64,000 nt of DNA, taken from the NCBI GenBank assembly GCA_037447655.1, contig JBBHKE010000766.1, positions 62,001 to 126,000 of the forward strand. Direction: 5' to 3'. This DNA comes from Zygnema cylindricum (Eukaryota > Streptophyta > Zygnematophyceae > Zygnematales > Zygnemataceae). This document shows, piece by piece, positions 46,187 to 57,331 of the stretch; the first letter of the stretch is position 1, and each line of letters starts with the position of its first letter. The notes under the pieces are model-generated. The model was not told the origin of the DNA. It did no database searches and worked only from the letters and a program-made list of their open reading frames with translations. A program made the position numbers and the translations under genes.

Positions 46187-47340
46187 TTGTCGCTTGATCT
46201 TTTGGCAGGTGCTACGCTACAAGAAAAGGAGTGGATTATTGATTCAGGCGCGTCACATCACTTATGTATTGACGCTTCACTTTTTGACGAAATGCGCCAA
46301 CTCACGGTCCCAAAACGAATCACTGTCACAAGCGGACAAGTGATTTCGATAGGTACAGTGGGTACTGTACATTTGGATTTACCTATTTTGGACGCACGTG
46401 GCGCTAAAAAAGTGACGCAAACTAAACTAATCAATGTTTTGTACATAACTGAAGGTTCAGTGAATCTTCTAAGTGTGCCGCAGATTCAGCAAGCGGGCGG
46501 CAGCGTACTAGCGTACGGCGATTCATCTATAAAAATTGTAGGATCTGACGGTGTAATAATTGGCGAAGGAGAAGTCACAGATTCGATGCATAGCCGCTTG
46601 CTATGGCGTAGGCCGAATTCCCCCCCCATTTCTGGCGGCATTATCTCGCAAATTTCTGAATTAAAAGGGGATCTAACTTTGTGGCAACAACGGATGTGTC
46701 ACACATCCGAGGGGAGTTTACGTCAGATGATTAAAAATGGGAGCGTAAGGGGATTAGATTTGGCTTCGGGGGAGAAAATTAATGGATGTGAGGGGTGTAG
46801 TAAGGGAGACAAATCCGAAAGCCGCATCCGGTTAAGGATCCAATGCATCGATCCAAGCATCCGCTTGATCTAGTGCATATTGATTTATGTGGGGACGTGA
46901 AACCGGAGACGATTGGAGGAAACAAATATATAATGTTGGTGGTCGACGACTTCTCTCGCTTCACATGGGTAATATTACTTAAACACAAATCCAAAGCATT
47001 TTTACGCTTTCAAGAGTGGCATGTGATGGTCGAAAGGCAATGTGAGAGAAAACTAAAATCTATTAGATCAGATAATGGAGGGGGATTTCTTGCTTTTGAT
47101 CCTTATTGTAAAGTGTGGGGAATTTCTCACCAGTATACCGCATCTTACTCACCGGAATCGAATGGCGTTGCCGAAAGGAAGAACCGTACTCTTCAAGAAA
47201 TGGTACGATCAATGGTACACAGATCTGTAAGAAGCATTAATCTATGGGGAGATGCGATTTTGACGGCAAATTATATTTGCAATCGGAGGATTACATCGGT
47301 TTCGGGTGATAAAACTCCGTACGAATTGTGGAATGGCTGA
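46187..47340 (+). pseudogene. pol: C3 copia protease and integrase
   Basis: Protease WIIDSGASHHLCIDASLFDE (from about 46231) and GAG-pre-integrase LTLWQQRMCHTSEGS are in one frame to 46873. The integrase core is in another, 46843-47340, with HIDLCGD, VVDDFSRFTWV, SDNGGGF (Gly for the usual Glu) and NGVAERKNRTL, so the D, D and E positions are retained. A TGA ends it at WNG. Confidence 0.85.
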
Positions 47341-48012
47341 AAACCTACTCTTCACCGCATTCGGATTTGGGGGTATCGTGCATCGGTTTACATTCAATCT
47401 CAAAAAAAGAGCGGGAAATTTGCATCAAGGAGTTGGAATGGATGTTTTGTAGGGTATAGCTCTAAAGGGAGTCTTTATCGAGTTTATGATCCGGTTCGAA
47501 ATGTCATTGAGGAATCTAGGAATGTGGATTTTCACGAGGATTTATTATCCACGATTTCTCGATCGGCAAAGCGACCTTCTAATCTTGATTTTCATGAAGA
47601 ATTTGACATTGAGGATTTGGATGAAATTTAGGGTTCAGATTCGGAAATTGAGCCGGAATCCGCCTCCAATGTTAAGAGGGGGAAAGGTAAAATTCTGGAA
47701 AATGTAAATTTTGGTAACATTGGTGGGAATTCGCGAAGCGAAAATTCCCAAATGTCTTCGGACACGAGGAAATCTTCGTCTTCTAAATCGAGTGGAACAA
47801 ATATCATTGAGGAGGAACCGGCAAAGGAGGAGAAAGAGTTTGAGCCGAGGAGGAGTATGCGGGAAAATAGGGGAAATAAACCGGCTCGTCTTTCTTTTGA
47901 TGGTAAGGGAAATGTGGAAAATTCATATTATTTTATTTCGGTGGAGAGGGAGGATGATTTTCTTTTATAGCAATCATTATGTGAAAATAAGCCAGGCGAT
48001 CCGCAATCGTAT

Positions 48013-49478
48013 GTGGAAGCACGAAAATCATGCGATTGGGAGAAGCATTGGAAACCGGCGTGGGAAAGGGAACTTCAATCGATTATCGACAACCGTACTT
48101 TTGAGGAGGTAAGCCTACCGGAAGGTAAAAAGGCTATTGATGCAAAGTGGATTTTCAAAACTAAAACTGGTGTATCTGGGGAAGTAATGAAGCATATGGC
48201 TCGGCTAGTTTGTAAGGGCTTTCAACAACGGGAAGGAGTAGATTATATGGAAACATGTGCACCGGTAGTGAAGTTTGATTCTTTGAGGATGATTATTACT
48301 ATTGCCGCTGCCGGCAAAAAGCATATTCACCAAATGGACGTAGAAACAACGTTCTTGAATGGTGATTTAGAGGAGGAGGTTTATATGAAAGTTCCGGAGG
48401 GAGTAGTGTCGAAGGAGGGGAAGGTATGGCGGATGCGAAAGTCCTTGTACGGACTTAAGCAAGCGCCAAGGACTTGGTATTTACGTTTACACAAAGTCCT
48501 GACCGAATTTGGATTCGTACGAACAGTTTCTGACTCTAGCGTTTACGTCAAGGTGAGGGGAAGGATCGAATCATATTTTCAGTTGACTTTTTGATGATAT
48601 GTGACAAGCTGACGCGAATCGCGGAATAAAAGGATTATTTGCGTCTTCACTTTAAAGTCACAGATTTGGGGGACGTACGATATATTCTTGGAGTGGAAGT
48701 TTTGAGGTACGATAATGGTGATATTAAATTGTCGCAAGCGCAATATTGCAGAGAAGTACTGACAAAATTAGTTATGCTGGATTCTAATCTAAGCCGGTAT
48801 TGACACCACTACATTCCAAACTTCAATATCACAAATTTGAGGGGGAAACTGTCCACGTGCCCTATCTTAAGGCCGTTGAAAGTTTAATGTATTTAAGTGT
48901 GGCCACGCGACCAGATATTTCAGCCGCATTTTCTGTCGTGAGCCGATTTTGTCAGGCGCCCAAAAAGATTCATTGGGAGGCCGTGAAGAGGATTTTTCGT
49001 TACCTTGCAAGTACAGTCGAGATTGGTTTGTTTATTCGATCTGGACGGTCATCTTGGGAGTGCGTGGGATATTGTGACGCACATTGGGGTGGTGACTTCG
49101 ACAAAGGAAAGTCAACGTCAGGTTATGCTTTTGTTTTTGGCGGCGGGGCAGGTTCTTGGAGTTCGCGACTTCAACCGACTGTCGCATTAAGTTCTACCGA
49201 AGCAGAGTAAATGGCAGCGTGTCACACTTCTAAAGCGTCGATTTGGATTAAGGAGTTACTTGGAGAATTGGGGATTTCTATTGGCTGTATGAAAATCTTT
49301 TCTGACAGTATGAGTTCGATGGCGTTGGAAAACAATCATATCTTTCACAAAAGGACAAAGCATGGCAGCGTGTCACACTTCTAAAGCGTCGATTTGGATT
49401 AAGAGTTACTTGGAGAATTGGGGATTTCTATCGGCTGTATGAAAATCTTTTCTGACAGTAAGAGTTCGATGGCGTTGG
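48013..49478 (+). pseudogene. pol: C3 copia RT and RNase H, first part
   Basis: RT at 48013-48594: [60 protein letters not shown]. The catalytic YVDD region (about 48585-48600) is disrupted by a small deletion and frameshift. RNase H at 48800-49210 has PDISAAFSVVSRFC, CDAHWGGDFDKGKSTSGYAF and [10 protein letters not shown], then a stop. 49210-49478 holds a tandem duplication and is cut by the gag-only element. Confidence 0.85.
49210..49478 (+). repeat. Tandem duplication in C3 RNase H
   Basis: ATGGCAGCGTGTCACACTTC starts two copies at 49211 and about 49363. Each continues through GGCGTTGG. The first copy runs on to ACAAAGC. The second is cut by the nested element, and its continuation is at 54063. 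The duplication therefore predates that insertion. Confidence 0.8.
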
Positions 49479-50826
49479 TGAAACTTTGAGACCTCCATTG
49501 GCCCTCAGAGTATGCAGATCCAAAAGAAGCTAATCTAGATAGTGCCGACTCCAAGTTAATATAAACCCAAGTGACTGACCCCTTGACAGTCAGAAACCCA
49601 ATATAGATTCACCCCTGTGAAATAACACTTTCTGTGTGCTCAGTTCCACCACAGAATGCAAAGTTAGAATATGAGATTTGGACACATTCACCCACTTTGA
49701 CTTTCCCTTAGAAATACAGCCACCCTGGCAGACAAAAACTCTGACCGACTACACCCTTGTGTAGCTTGGACTCCCTTGAGTCCGCAGCAAAAAGAATCAC
49801 TGAAAATGGTCAAGTAAATTGATAGTTATGGCTGGCCAAAGTTTGCCATTTATCCAAGGTGCTCTCTAGGAGAGGCAGCTACCTACAGAAATATTCTAAG
49901 TCCTAAACCCCTCTCTAAACCCTCTAGTACTGAGGTACGGACCAATCACATTACTGTATAGTACACAAAGGTACAGATGCCGGTGTACCTTCTGTACGGT
50001 CATCGTACAACATGGCTAAAAAGCCAACAAATGTCCTATCCGGATTCGCTCTTATAATCTCTGGAATTCCTGCCTCCAAATCTTATCTCTCCACGTGGCG
50101 CCAGGTCATGCCGCGTCATAAAAATGGTACCGTACGAGAAAGTACAAGTGTCGGAGTACTTTCTGTACGTACATTATACGTTGTCGCCATAGTGCGACAT
50201 TTGTCATTCCCGGATTTGTTTTCTGCCGTTCCGGAAATTACGTAATACCGTACGATGTTGCCACGTGTCATCCGGAGTGGCGGCGTCTGCAAACCGCCAA
50301 ATTATCCTTTGTCGTAGCCGGCGCTAATCACGGCCATCCAATGTATTTCGGCATTCAATTGTAGCCGTTGAAAATTGGTGCGCGATATTTGTTTCGCTAT
50401 CGAAACAAATGCGCGGTATCCGTTCCGTCCCCGTACTGTACTCCGTACTAAACTAAACTGTCTTTATGTACTAAAAATCGTAACCTAGTTAAATGGAAAA
50501 TCCTATCTATAACTGTTTAAATATTTATCAAACCCTACACGTACTAGCACTAGTCCTAGACTAAATGGACAAAGCTAACGGTTACTGGATGTTTGGCGGA
50601 CGGTAGGTACCAGGATCAATTCCTGGGTCCGTCAAATATAATTTTGGTAAACATACCTATTATCTATTCCTGTCTCTCTGGAAAGCTTAGGCAGCCATGG
50701 CTCTAGCTCCCTCTCCAGCCTTCAGTGACTACGACAAGTGTGGGGGCTTGGAGAAGGGAGTCAGAGGCAGACTGCCTCTACTCTTTTCTATCTAACAAAG
50801 ACCTAGAAAATACCCAAATATCAACA
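49479..50826 (-). repeat. Gag-only element, 3' LTR
   Basis: On the plus strand TGAAACTTTGAGACCTCC to AAATATCAACA. It contains GTACGG words, a CCACGTGTCATCCGG block and a tRNA-like block at about 50565-50635. Only scattered single differences from the partner LTR are visible. Confidence 0.92.
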
Positions 50827-50854
50827 CTCCCCTTATTTTCTAGTCTATTTCCTT

Positions 50855-51523
50855 TCAACTCTTACAAACAAAATAAACAAAACACTCCCTCCCCTTTTTC
50901 CTTTTTCTTTTCTTTTTCCTTTTATATAACTTAAGAAATATGCTCTCGTATTTAAAACACTGCATTAGATGAAATGAAATTATAATTGCATCACACATTT
51001 CATTTAGCATCCCACTTATCATAAATCCGAGCAAAGATTTTATCCACCTTATCTCTTTTCTATCCACACTAAATCCACTTTCCCTCTTGCAATTCAAACA
51101 ACCAGCCCCATCTCCAATCTGCAACACACACCCTGAGGCTAACCCTTTTACAGGCACACCTTCATAAATACCATCACTCCCTTTAGTGAGGTCAAACCCA
51201 TTACCCCCAAAACATGAACTTTCCTCACTCTCTCCCATGGATGTCTTTCCACTCTCACTTTCTAAATTTATTCCCAATAAACATTTCTCCTCCCCTAAAC
51301 CTTTCATTAAGTATTCCTCTTCTTCCTTATCCTTTAAAACTCCTAGTTTCACTTCTCCCCTTTCCTCGGAATCCGTTGAAGTCTCCTTTTCCGACCAGTT
51401 TTCTTTTTCCAAAATATCTAAAAAATTCCCCTCATTATTTTTATTTTTCCCTTTTTCAATAATTGGTCCTAGATCCGACTTACTCATTTCTAAGTCATAC
51501 TTTCTACACTCCTTGACATCCAC
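50855..51523 (-). CDS. Unknown acidic 3' frame of the gag-only element
   Basis: A 222-codon minus-strand frame (conventional ATG near its start) between the Gag knuckle and the polypurine tract. It is Glu/Lys/Ser-rich (EKENWSEKETSTDSEERGEV) with a short Cys motif CVLQIGDGAGCLNC and a basic C-terminus KRKKKRKRKKGRE. No match to a retrotransposon domain is recognised. It occupies the place where pol would be. It could be a captured or drifted sequence; function unknown. Confidence 0.4.
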   Translation of the reverse strand: MDVKECRKYDLEMSKSDLGPIIEKGKNKNNEGNFLDILEKENWSEKETSTDSEERGEVKLGVLKDKEEEEYLMKGLGEEKCLLGINLESESGKTSMGESEESSCFGGNGFDLTKGSDGIYEGVPVKGLASGCVLQIGDGAGCLNCKRESGFSVDRKEIRWIKSLLGFMISGMLNEMCDAIIISFHLMQCFKYESIFLKLYKRKKKRKRKKGRECFVYFVCKS

Positions 51524-52734
51524 ATCATGTCTAACTCCCTCAAGTACCTCCCTTCCCTTTACTTCTCTAATACCTCCAAAAACACACTGTTGTCTTCGTG
51601 GAATTTCCGTGTACTTTTATTTCTTCTCCATTCTACCGATGTGAAGAAGCTCCAAAACTTTTTCATCTTCTTTCTCCTCTTCCCCTTCTTCCTCCTCATT
51701 CACACTCCAACTTCTAAGTTCTTCCAAACGAGGACACTCCTCCATATAGTGACCCGGTTTCCTACAAGCAAAGCAAACCCCTTGTTTCAAAGCTCCCCTT
51801 TCTTTTCCTCTCCTTCTCTTTCCACCAAAGTTCCGATAAGGTTTACCTTTGTCTTTCTTCCTCTCATCACGCTTCCGCTCGTCACCGCCTTCCTCTCATC
51901 ACGCTTCCGCCAATCACCACCAGCTGTAAATGCAGTCACCCTTTCACTTCCCCTACGAAGCTCCAAAGTGCTTTCCCTCACAAGTATTATCCCCATGGTA
52001 ACGCTCCAAGTCCACGAGGAGCCATCCATTTCCTGCATACGGTAAATGATGTCTTCGTACTCATCCGGGAGTTTCATTATTAGAGTATTAATCTTTCTCT
52101 CCTCAGATTCTACATATCCCGCACTAGCAAGCTCAACATATAATGCAGCAATATCATTGCAAAACTCTATCATGCTACCGCCTTTATAAACATAGGCCTC
52201 TATTTCTTGTTTCACTAATTGCTGCCTCTGTATAGTCTCACTCTTATAAATCTGAATTAGTGCTTCCCATATTTTTGAAGACTTGGTTAGACTTAAAAGA
52301 GTGATAGCTATGGACTTAGACACATATCTAAGTATGAGATGTTTTGCTATAGTGTTTTTATAATCCCATATTTTTCTATCATTTTCTTCAGTTTTAATCC
52401 CTACAAGTGGTACCATAGCCGAGAGCCTAGCTCCCCTCACCATAGGTGTCCCTTTTTCCTTCTCCCCTATTTCCCCATCCACGGAAAGATTCTTCCCTTC
52501 ACCTTCCGTTGCATCTGAGCTCCGGATGATATTCTGGGCAGCCTCAGATGAATCTCCATAGTAAGCTCCTCCAAAGCCAGGTGGCGGACATCTCACTTGA
52601 CCCGAAACAATTCCCCATAAGTGCTTCTCGAAAAGCAATCCCGCCATTGTAAACTCCCAATAAGTGAAGTCTGTTCCATCAAACATAGGCACCCTAGATG
52701 GTGGGCCCATAACCTGAAACTTTGAGACCTCCAT
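51524..52734 (-). CDS. gag: Gag of the gag-only element, starting in the LTR, one frameshift
   Basis: Starts at ATG 52732-52734, 20 bases inside the 5' LTR, and reads MEVSKFQVMGPPSRVPMFDG across the primer site. A UBN2-type copia core (KIWEALIQIYKSETIQRQQL, MIEFCNDIAALYVEL, LPDEYEDIIYRMQ) runs to a stop at 51787. In the adjoining frame comes an intact CCHC knuckle CFACRKPGHYMEECP (about 51735-51780), an acidic stretch, and TEIPRRQQCVFGG, which parallels the segment just before the C1 protease. The likely role is particle formation in trans with an autonomous partner. Confidence 0.75.
52700..52714 (-). other. Primer site complementary to the tRNA-iMet anticodon arm
   Basis: GGTTATGGGCCCACC on the minus strand, directly abutting the LTR end TTTCA, the same 15 bases as C1. 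It complements nt 26-40 of plant initiator tRNA-Met. The ATG inside it pairs with the CAU anticodon and also encodes Met-9 of Gag. Confidence 0.75.
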
Positions 52735-54062
52735 TGGCCCTCAGAGTATGCAGATCCAAAAGAAGCTAATCTAGATAGTGCCGACTCCAAGTTAATATAA
52801 ACCCAAGTGACTGACCCCTTGACAGTCAGAAACCCAATATAGATTCACCCCTGTGAAATAACACTTTCTGTGTGCTCAGTTCCACCACAGAATGCAAAGT
52901 TAGAATATGAGATTTGGACACATTCACCCACTTTGACTTTCCCTTAGAAATACAGCCACCCTGGCATACAAAAACTCTGACCGACTACACCCCTGTGTAG
53001 CTTGGACTCCCTTGAGTCCGCAGCAAAAAGAATCACTGAAAATGGTCAAGTAAATTGATAGTTATGGCTGGCCAAAGTTTGCCATTTATCCAAGGTGCTC
53101 TCTAGGAGAGGCAGCTACCTACAGAAATATTCTAAGTCCTAAACCCCTCTCTAAACCCTCTAGTACTGAGGTACGGACCAATCACATTACTGTATAGTAC
53201 ACAAAGGTACAGATGCCGGTGTACCTTCTGTACGGTCATCGTACAACATGGCTAAAAAGCCAACAAATGTCCTATCCGGATTCGCTCTTATAATCTCTGG
53301 AATTCCTGCCTCCAAATCTTATCTCTCCACGTGGCGCCAGGTCATGCCGCGTCATAAAAACGTTACCGTACGAGAAAGTACAAGTGTCGGAGTACTTTCT
53401 GTACGTACATTATACGTTGTCGCCATAGTGCGACATTTGTCATTCCCGGATTTGTTTTCTGCCGTTCCGGAAATTACGTAATACCGTACGATGTTGCCAC
53501 GTGTCATCCGGAGTGGCGGCGTCTGCAAACCGCCAAATTATCCTTTGTCGTAGCCGGCGCTAATCACGGCCATCCAATGTATTTCGGCATTCAATTGTAG
53601 CCGTTGAAAATTGGTGCGCGATATTTGTTTCGCTATCGAAACAAATGCGCGGTATCCGTTCCGTCCTCGTACTGTACTCCGTACTAAACTAAACTGTCTC
53701 TATGTACTAAAAATCGTAACCCAGTTAAATGGAAAATCCTATCTATAACTGTTTAAATATTTATCAAACCCTACACGTACTAGCACTAGTCCTAGACTAA
53801 ATGGACAAAGCTAACGGTTACTGGATGTTTGGCGGACGGTAGGTACCACGATCAATTCCTGGGTCCGTCAAATATAATTTTGGTAAACATACCTATTATC
53901 TATTCCTGTCTCTCTGGAAAGCTTAGGCAGCCATGGCTCTAGCTCCCTCTCCAGCCTTCAGTGACTACGACAAGTGTGGGGGCTTGGAGAAGGGAGTCAG
54001 AGGCAGACTGCCTCTACTCTTTTCTATCTAACAAAGACCTAGAAAATACCCAAATATCAACA
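52715..54062 (-). repeat. Gag-only element, 5' LTR
   Basis: 1348 bp, equal in length to 49479-50826. Minus-strand termini TGTTGATATTT and AGTTTCA. The tRNA-like block is at about 53800-53870. Confidence 0.92.
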
Positions 54063-54063
54063 G

Positions 54064-54258
54064 TTGGTAAAAAATCATGTCTTTCACAAAAGGACAAAGC
54101 ATATCAGGATTCAGTGGCATTTCGTACGCGATTTGGTCGCTGCGAAGGAGGTTGATTTTTTGTACGTTTCGACGTTGGAGGAAGCTGTGTATATGTTGAC
54201 TAAACCTGCGGCTCATGATGTGTTATTGAGGGGGAGACCTAAATTAGGATTGATGTAA
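54064..54258 (+). pseudogene. pol: C3 RNase H C-terminus after the nested element
   Basis: Continues the host frame with VFHKRTKHIRIQWHFVRDLV and AVYMLTKPAAHDVLLRGRPK, the usual copia Pol end, followed by a stop and the purine tract GAGAGGGAGG before the LTR. Confidence 0.85.
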
Positions 54259-54282
54259 TGATTACAAGTTTGAGAGGGAGGC

Positions 54283-54781
54283 TGTTAGCGTCAAAATTGT
54301 AATCGGCCGTCGCGGTGTGTCGCGCGGCCGGCTAGCTGTCTTTACGTCAAGCGTGTGTGGTCCTTGTTTTGTTGTTGTACGTTTCGCAGATTCCTGGTCT
54401 CGCGTAGATTCGGTTTTGCGACGACCATGTTCATTTGTCGTTTGGTGTGTAAGTTTGGTGTGTACGTTTGGTTTGTCTTTGTACAGCTTTGGTTGTACGT
54501 TTGTTTAGTACTTTAGTACTATGTATTTTCGCGTGTAGACGCGATTTGATTGGTAGGCGCTTCGTGCGCACTTTATGTTTCGGTTTGGTTTTATAGTTTG
54601 AAGTAGTGACGTTACGTTTGTAGTACTATTTATTGAAACTTAGAGGGAGAGGGGAACTTAACTTTTATGGGGAAAAATTTCTATGGAATATATTGGGTTC
54701 CGTTGACTCTCTCTCTCTCTTGTGAATGTTCTAAATGCTTCCGCTGTTTTCTTGCACTCTGATTATGTGTAAGATCCTTCA
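54283..54781 (+). repeat. C3 3' LTR
   Basis: 499 bp, matching 44116-44602 with small indels. Ends GATCCTTCA followed by the CAGGT duplication. Confidence 0.9.
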
Positions 54782-55373
54782 CAGGTTGGAGCTGCAATGA
54801 TTGCAACGGACTTGACAACGACGGCGACGGAAGGCCGTACCGTAGCGTGATAGGGTCTTGGAACGGCCTTAAGACTTGATGGAACGCCAGTTGAGGTGAC
54901 TCTACACCGCGAATCGTTATTAGTGGCAATAACTCTAATTTGGGTTATTAAAATTTTGATTTTTTTCCTCAAATAGGTTACATGATTTTAATTTTTCCTT
55001 GACGTTAATTAAGGTACCGTACAAAATAGCGTAAAGAATGATAGTACAATAAGATCTAAATAGTGTAGTGTACGGTCGATGTCATACCGTACATAAATAT
55101 ACCTTTTCACGTGAAAATTTTACAAAAAATGAATTAAATTAGACACGCACGCATAGGAACGTGCGCTCATAAAACGGGATTAGTCTGACACGTAAATTAG
55201 TTGACATGTACGAATATTTGAATTTCACGACGGCGTACGATTTTTAATATTTTGTACGGATACATATATTAATGTATATAATTGTACGGCGAATAATCCA
55301 TTTTTGTTGTTCCCAAATTAGCATTAAGCCAAAATTAGAATACACCGTTTTTTTTTTTAATTTCAAATTCTTA

Positions 55374-56214
55374 GGGTGATGTTCTATCAGACGTTTCTGT
55401 AATCGTAAGGCCAACTCTACAGACAGGGTCGATTGAGTCGAAGTTCCATCACGTAGAGTTTGTAAACCACGTGTTCTAAATTGATTGGCGCCACGCAAGT
55501 TACGATCCGATAGTGAGAATCTTTCAGATTTTTAGCACCGACAAACTTAACTACAAATATTCACTTGCGTACCATGTACTGCATACTTCGACAAAACTTT
55601 TATACTTTTTGCAGACGCCAGTCTGTACGCCAGCTCATTCTTTAGGGTTTATGTTTTTCGAACATAACCAAAGTCCTTTGAGAGAAATAGTGTGACGAAC
55701 AAAAGTTATCGAAAATAGCGTGACGAAGGAATGTTACGAAATTTCGTTTATATTTTCGGTTTTATTTTGTAAAGTGCGTGTCATGTACAAATCTTAAGCT
55801 TTTTCGTTGGTTTTCCATCATGACACGTAGCTTAAGTGTCCACCATGTCACAAATTTTTTTTCTATGTATCCCATCCCACCTCGTCGAGGTGGGTTGAGT
55901 CTGTGTATCCTAACCTTCCTCGTCGAGGTGGGTTGAGTCTAACAGAGAAAATTCCACCTCGTTGAGATGGGTTGAGTCTGTGTATCCCAACCCACCTCGT
56001 CGAGGTGGGTTGAGTCTAACAAAGAAAATTGAAGCGAACTCATCGCAGATGAACATCCGACGGCCAATATTACCTCCAAGACCTCCGAAGAGTATCGGCA
56101 AGATTCTCTGTAATGTTGGTTTTCGTATAAAAACAAAATAGGCGGTACGATCTGGTACGGAGAGTCGTGGATTTCTGTTAGAAACGCCACTTTTCGCTTG
56201 ATGGAACTTCACCC
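55374..56214. mobile_element. PIF/Harbinger-like MITE nested in the TA-flanked MITE
   Basis: Ends GGGTGATGTTCTATCAGACG and, inverted, GGGTGAAGTTCCATCAAGCG, with TTA on both sides (55371-55373, 56215-56217). It is collinear with 241-1011. Four copies of a CCACCTCGTCGAGGTGGG hairpin unit lie at 55868-56018. Confidence 0.7.
55868..56018. repeat. Four hairpin repeats CACCTCGTCGAGGTGGG
   Basis: Units at about 55870, 55914, 55950 and 55980, each followed by TTGAGTCT, most with self-complementary ACCTCGTCGAGGT cores (one decayed to CTCGTTGAG). The larger period alternates between about 45 and 35 bp. Confidence 0.75.
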
Positions 56215-56775
56215 TTAATTAGCATCAATTACGGTAAATTTTCTTCAACACTATTTAAATTTTGACACTAATAACGATTCGCGGTGTACCGAAATTGGGT
56301 GTGCACTTGACGAACTGAGTCCATGGAACTCGTTACCGGAGTCTCCTGTGAAGGGAATTGATCATGACAGTGACTGTTTTGGTTGCGCACAGTCACTTAC
56401 GTCATTTTGTCAAAAATTGTACTTTTGAAGTACACATTGGTACAAATAAAGCACCGTTGAGTACAAATTTGACGGTCAATCGGTTAGACAACTTTGACTT
56501 TCAAAATATTGTGTCTAACCGCTTAAAATTTTGCCGCGCTTGCGAACGTCGACAGTCATAATAAAATTAGCAATTCACACGGACGGCGAACGTTTACGGT
56601 AACAAAATTGCGGCAGCCACATGTAAATAAAAGTGTTGCAGACAGTCACTTTTTGTCGTTACGTGAGCCCCACGGTGAGAGCAATTAGCCGCAACATTTC
56701 CTCGAAATCGACCAACGTCGTACAAATGAATACCGCTCGCACCAAACCGAACCGACACAAAAGTACAGTAGAGTA

Positions 56776-57331
56776 CACCGTCGATCGTATTTAGCGTGTA
56801 GAAATTATTAGTGTGTAGAATAATTTAGTGTCATTCGAAAAAAAAGTTATACACTAATTTTTCAACGAACGCCAATATGGGTACAGCTGATTTGTCGAGA
56901 GGATATTCACAGTAATATAGGTAAAAGTACAAATTCTGACAATTCGTACACTGTCGCATACTTTCACTGTAATTAATTCCCAACTCTAATTTGGTTTTTT
57001 AGGGGTGTAGGCAATACGCGTTAAATAAATGTACACTAAAACAGGTACAGGTACGAAATCTTTTAATTCACAGGGCAGTTTTTCGTGTGATAGAAGATAT
57101 TTTTAAAAATATCTGTACTTGTATTAGTCAAAAGTACATTTTTATACGAACCGACACGTTCCGTTCTCCACACTAATAAAAATATTCATAAATTAAAATG
57201 GTGTACACTAATTGTTCATCTCGTAATTATCGTACAGGAAAAAATAGTATCGTTTACCCTATTTTAGGTAAAACCCTCAAAATTTAGGGGCGCCGAATTA
57301 GTGTTCAACACGCTAAATACGATCGACGGTG
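56776..57331. mobile_element. TA-flanked MITE, CACCGTCGATCG subfamily
   Basis: Inverted termini CACCGTCGATCGTATTTAGC, perfect over about 23 bp, with TA on both sides. The interior has no coding potential. Confidence 0.7.

Larger units (their letters stand above)
49479..54062 (-). mobile_element. Gag-only LTR retrotransposon (TR-GAG-like), nested in C3
   Basis: Both LTRs, 49479-50826 and 52715-54062, are 1348 bp and nearly identical, so the insertion is recent. GTTGG is duplicated at 49474-49478 and 54063-54067. The 1888-bp interior (minus strand) has the half-tRNA primer site, a Gag with zinc knuckle and a polypurine tract AAGGGGAG, but no protease, integrase or RT. Its Gag and LTRs are related to C1, which may be the type of element supplying enzymes. 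Confidence 0.92.
44116..54781 (+). mobile_element. Copia element C3, host of the gag-only insertion
   Basis: LTRs at 44116-44602 and 54283-54781 start TGTTAGCGTC and end GATCCTTCA. CAGGT is duplicated at 44111-44115 and 54782-54786. Copia gene order on the plus strand. A 4584-bp LTR element interrupts the RNase H region at 49479-54062. Frames are decayed but domains are easy to follow. Confidence 0.92.
54905..56286. mobile_element. TA-flanked MITE, long form, containing a PIF-like MITE
   Basis: Termini CACCGCGAATCGTTATTAG, perfect at both ends, flanked by TA (54903-54904, 56287-56288). It shares AAATAGTGTAGTGTACGGTC with the copy at 34697. The nested element 55374-56214 accounts for most of its length. 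Confidence 0.7.

Noticed and set aside
50560-50640. A real tRNA gene in the LTR
   Set aside because: The B-box arm is good but the 5' acceptor strand does not pair with the 3' side. Treated as tRNA-like promoter sequence.
51186-52045. Plus-strand Ser/Pro/Leu-rich frames
   Set aside because: They are antisense shadows of the gag-only element's Gag and acidic frame.
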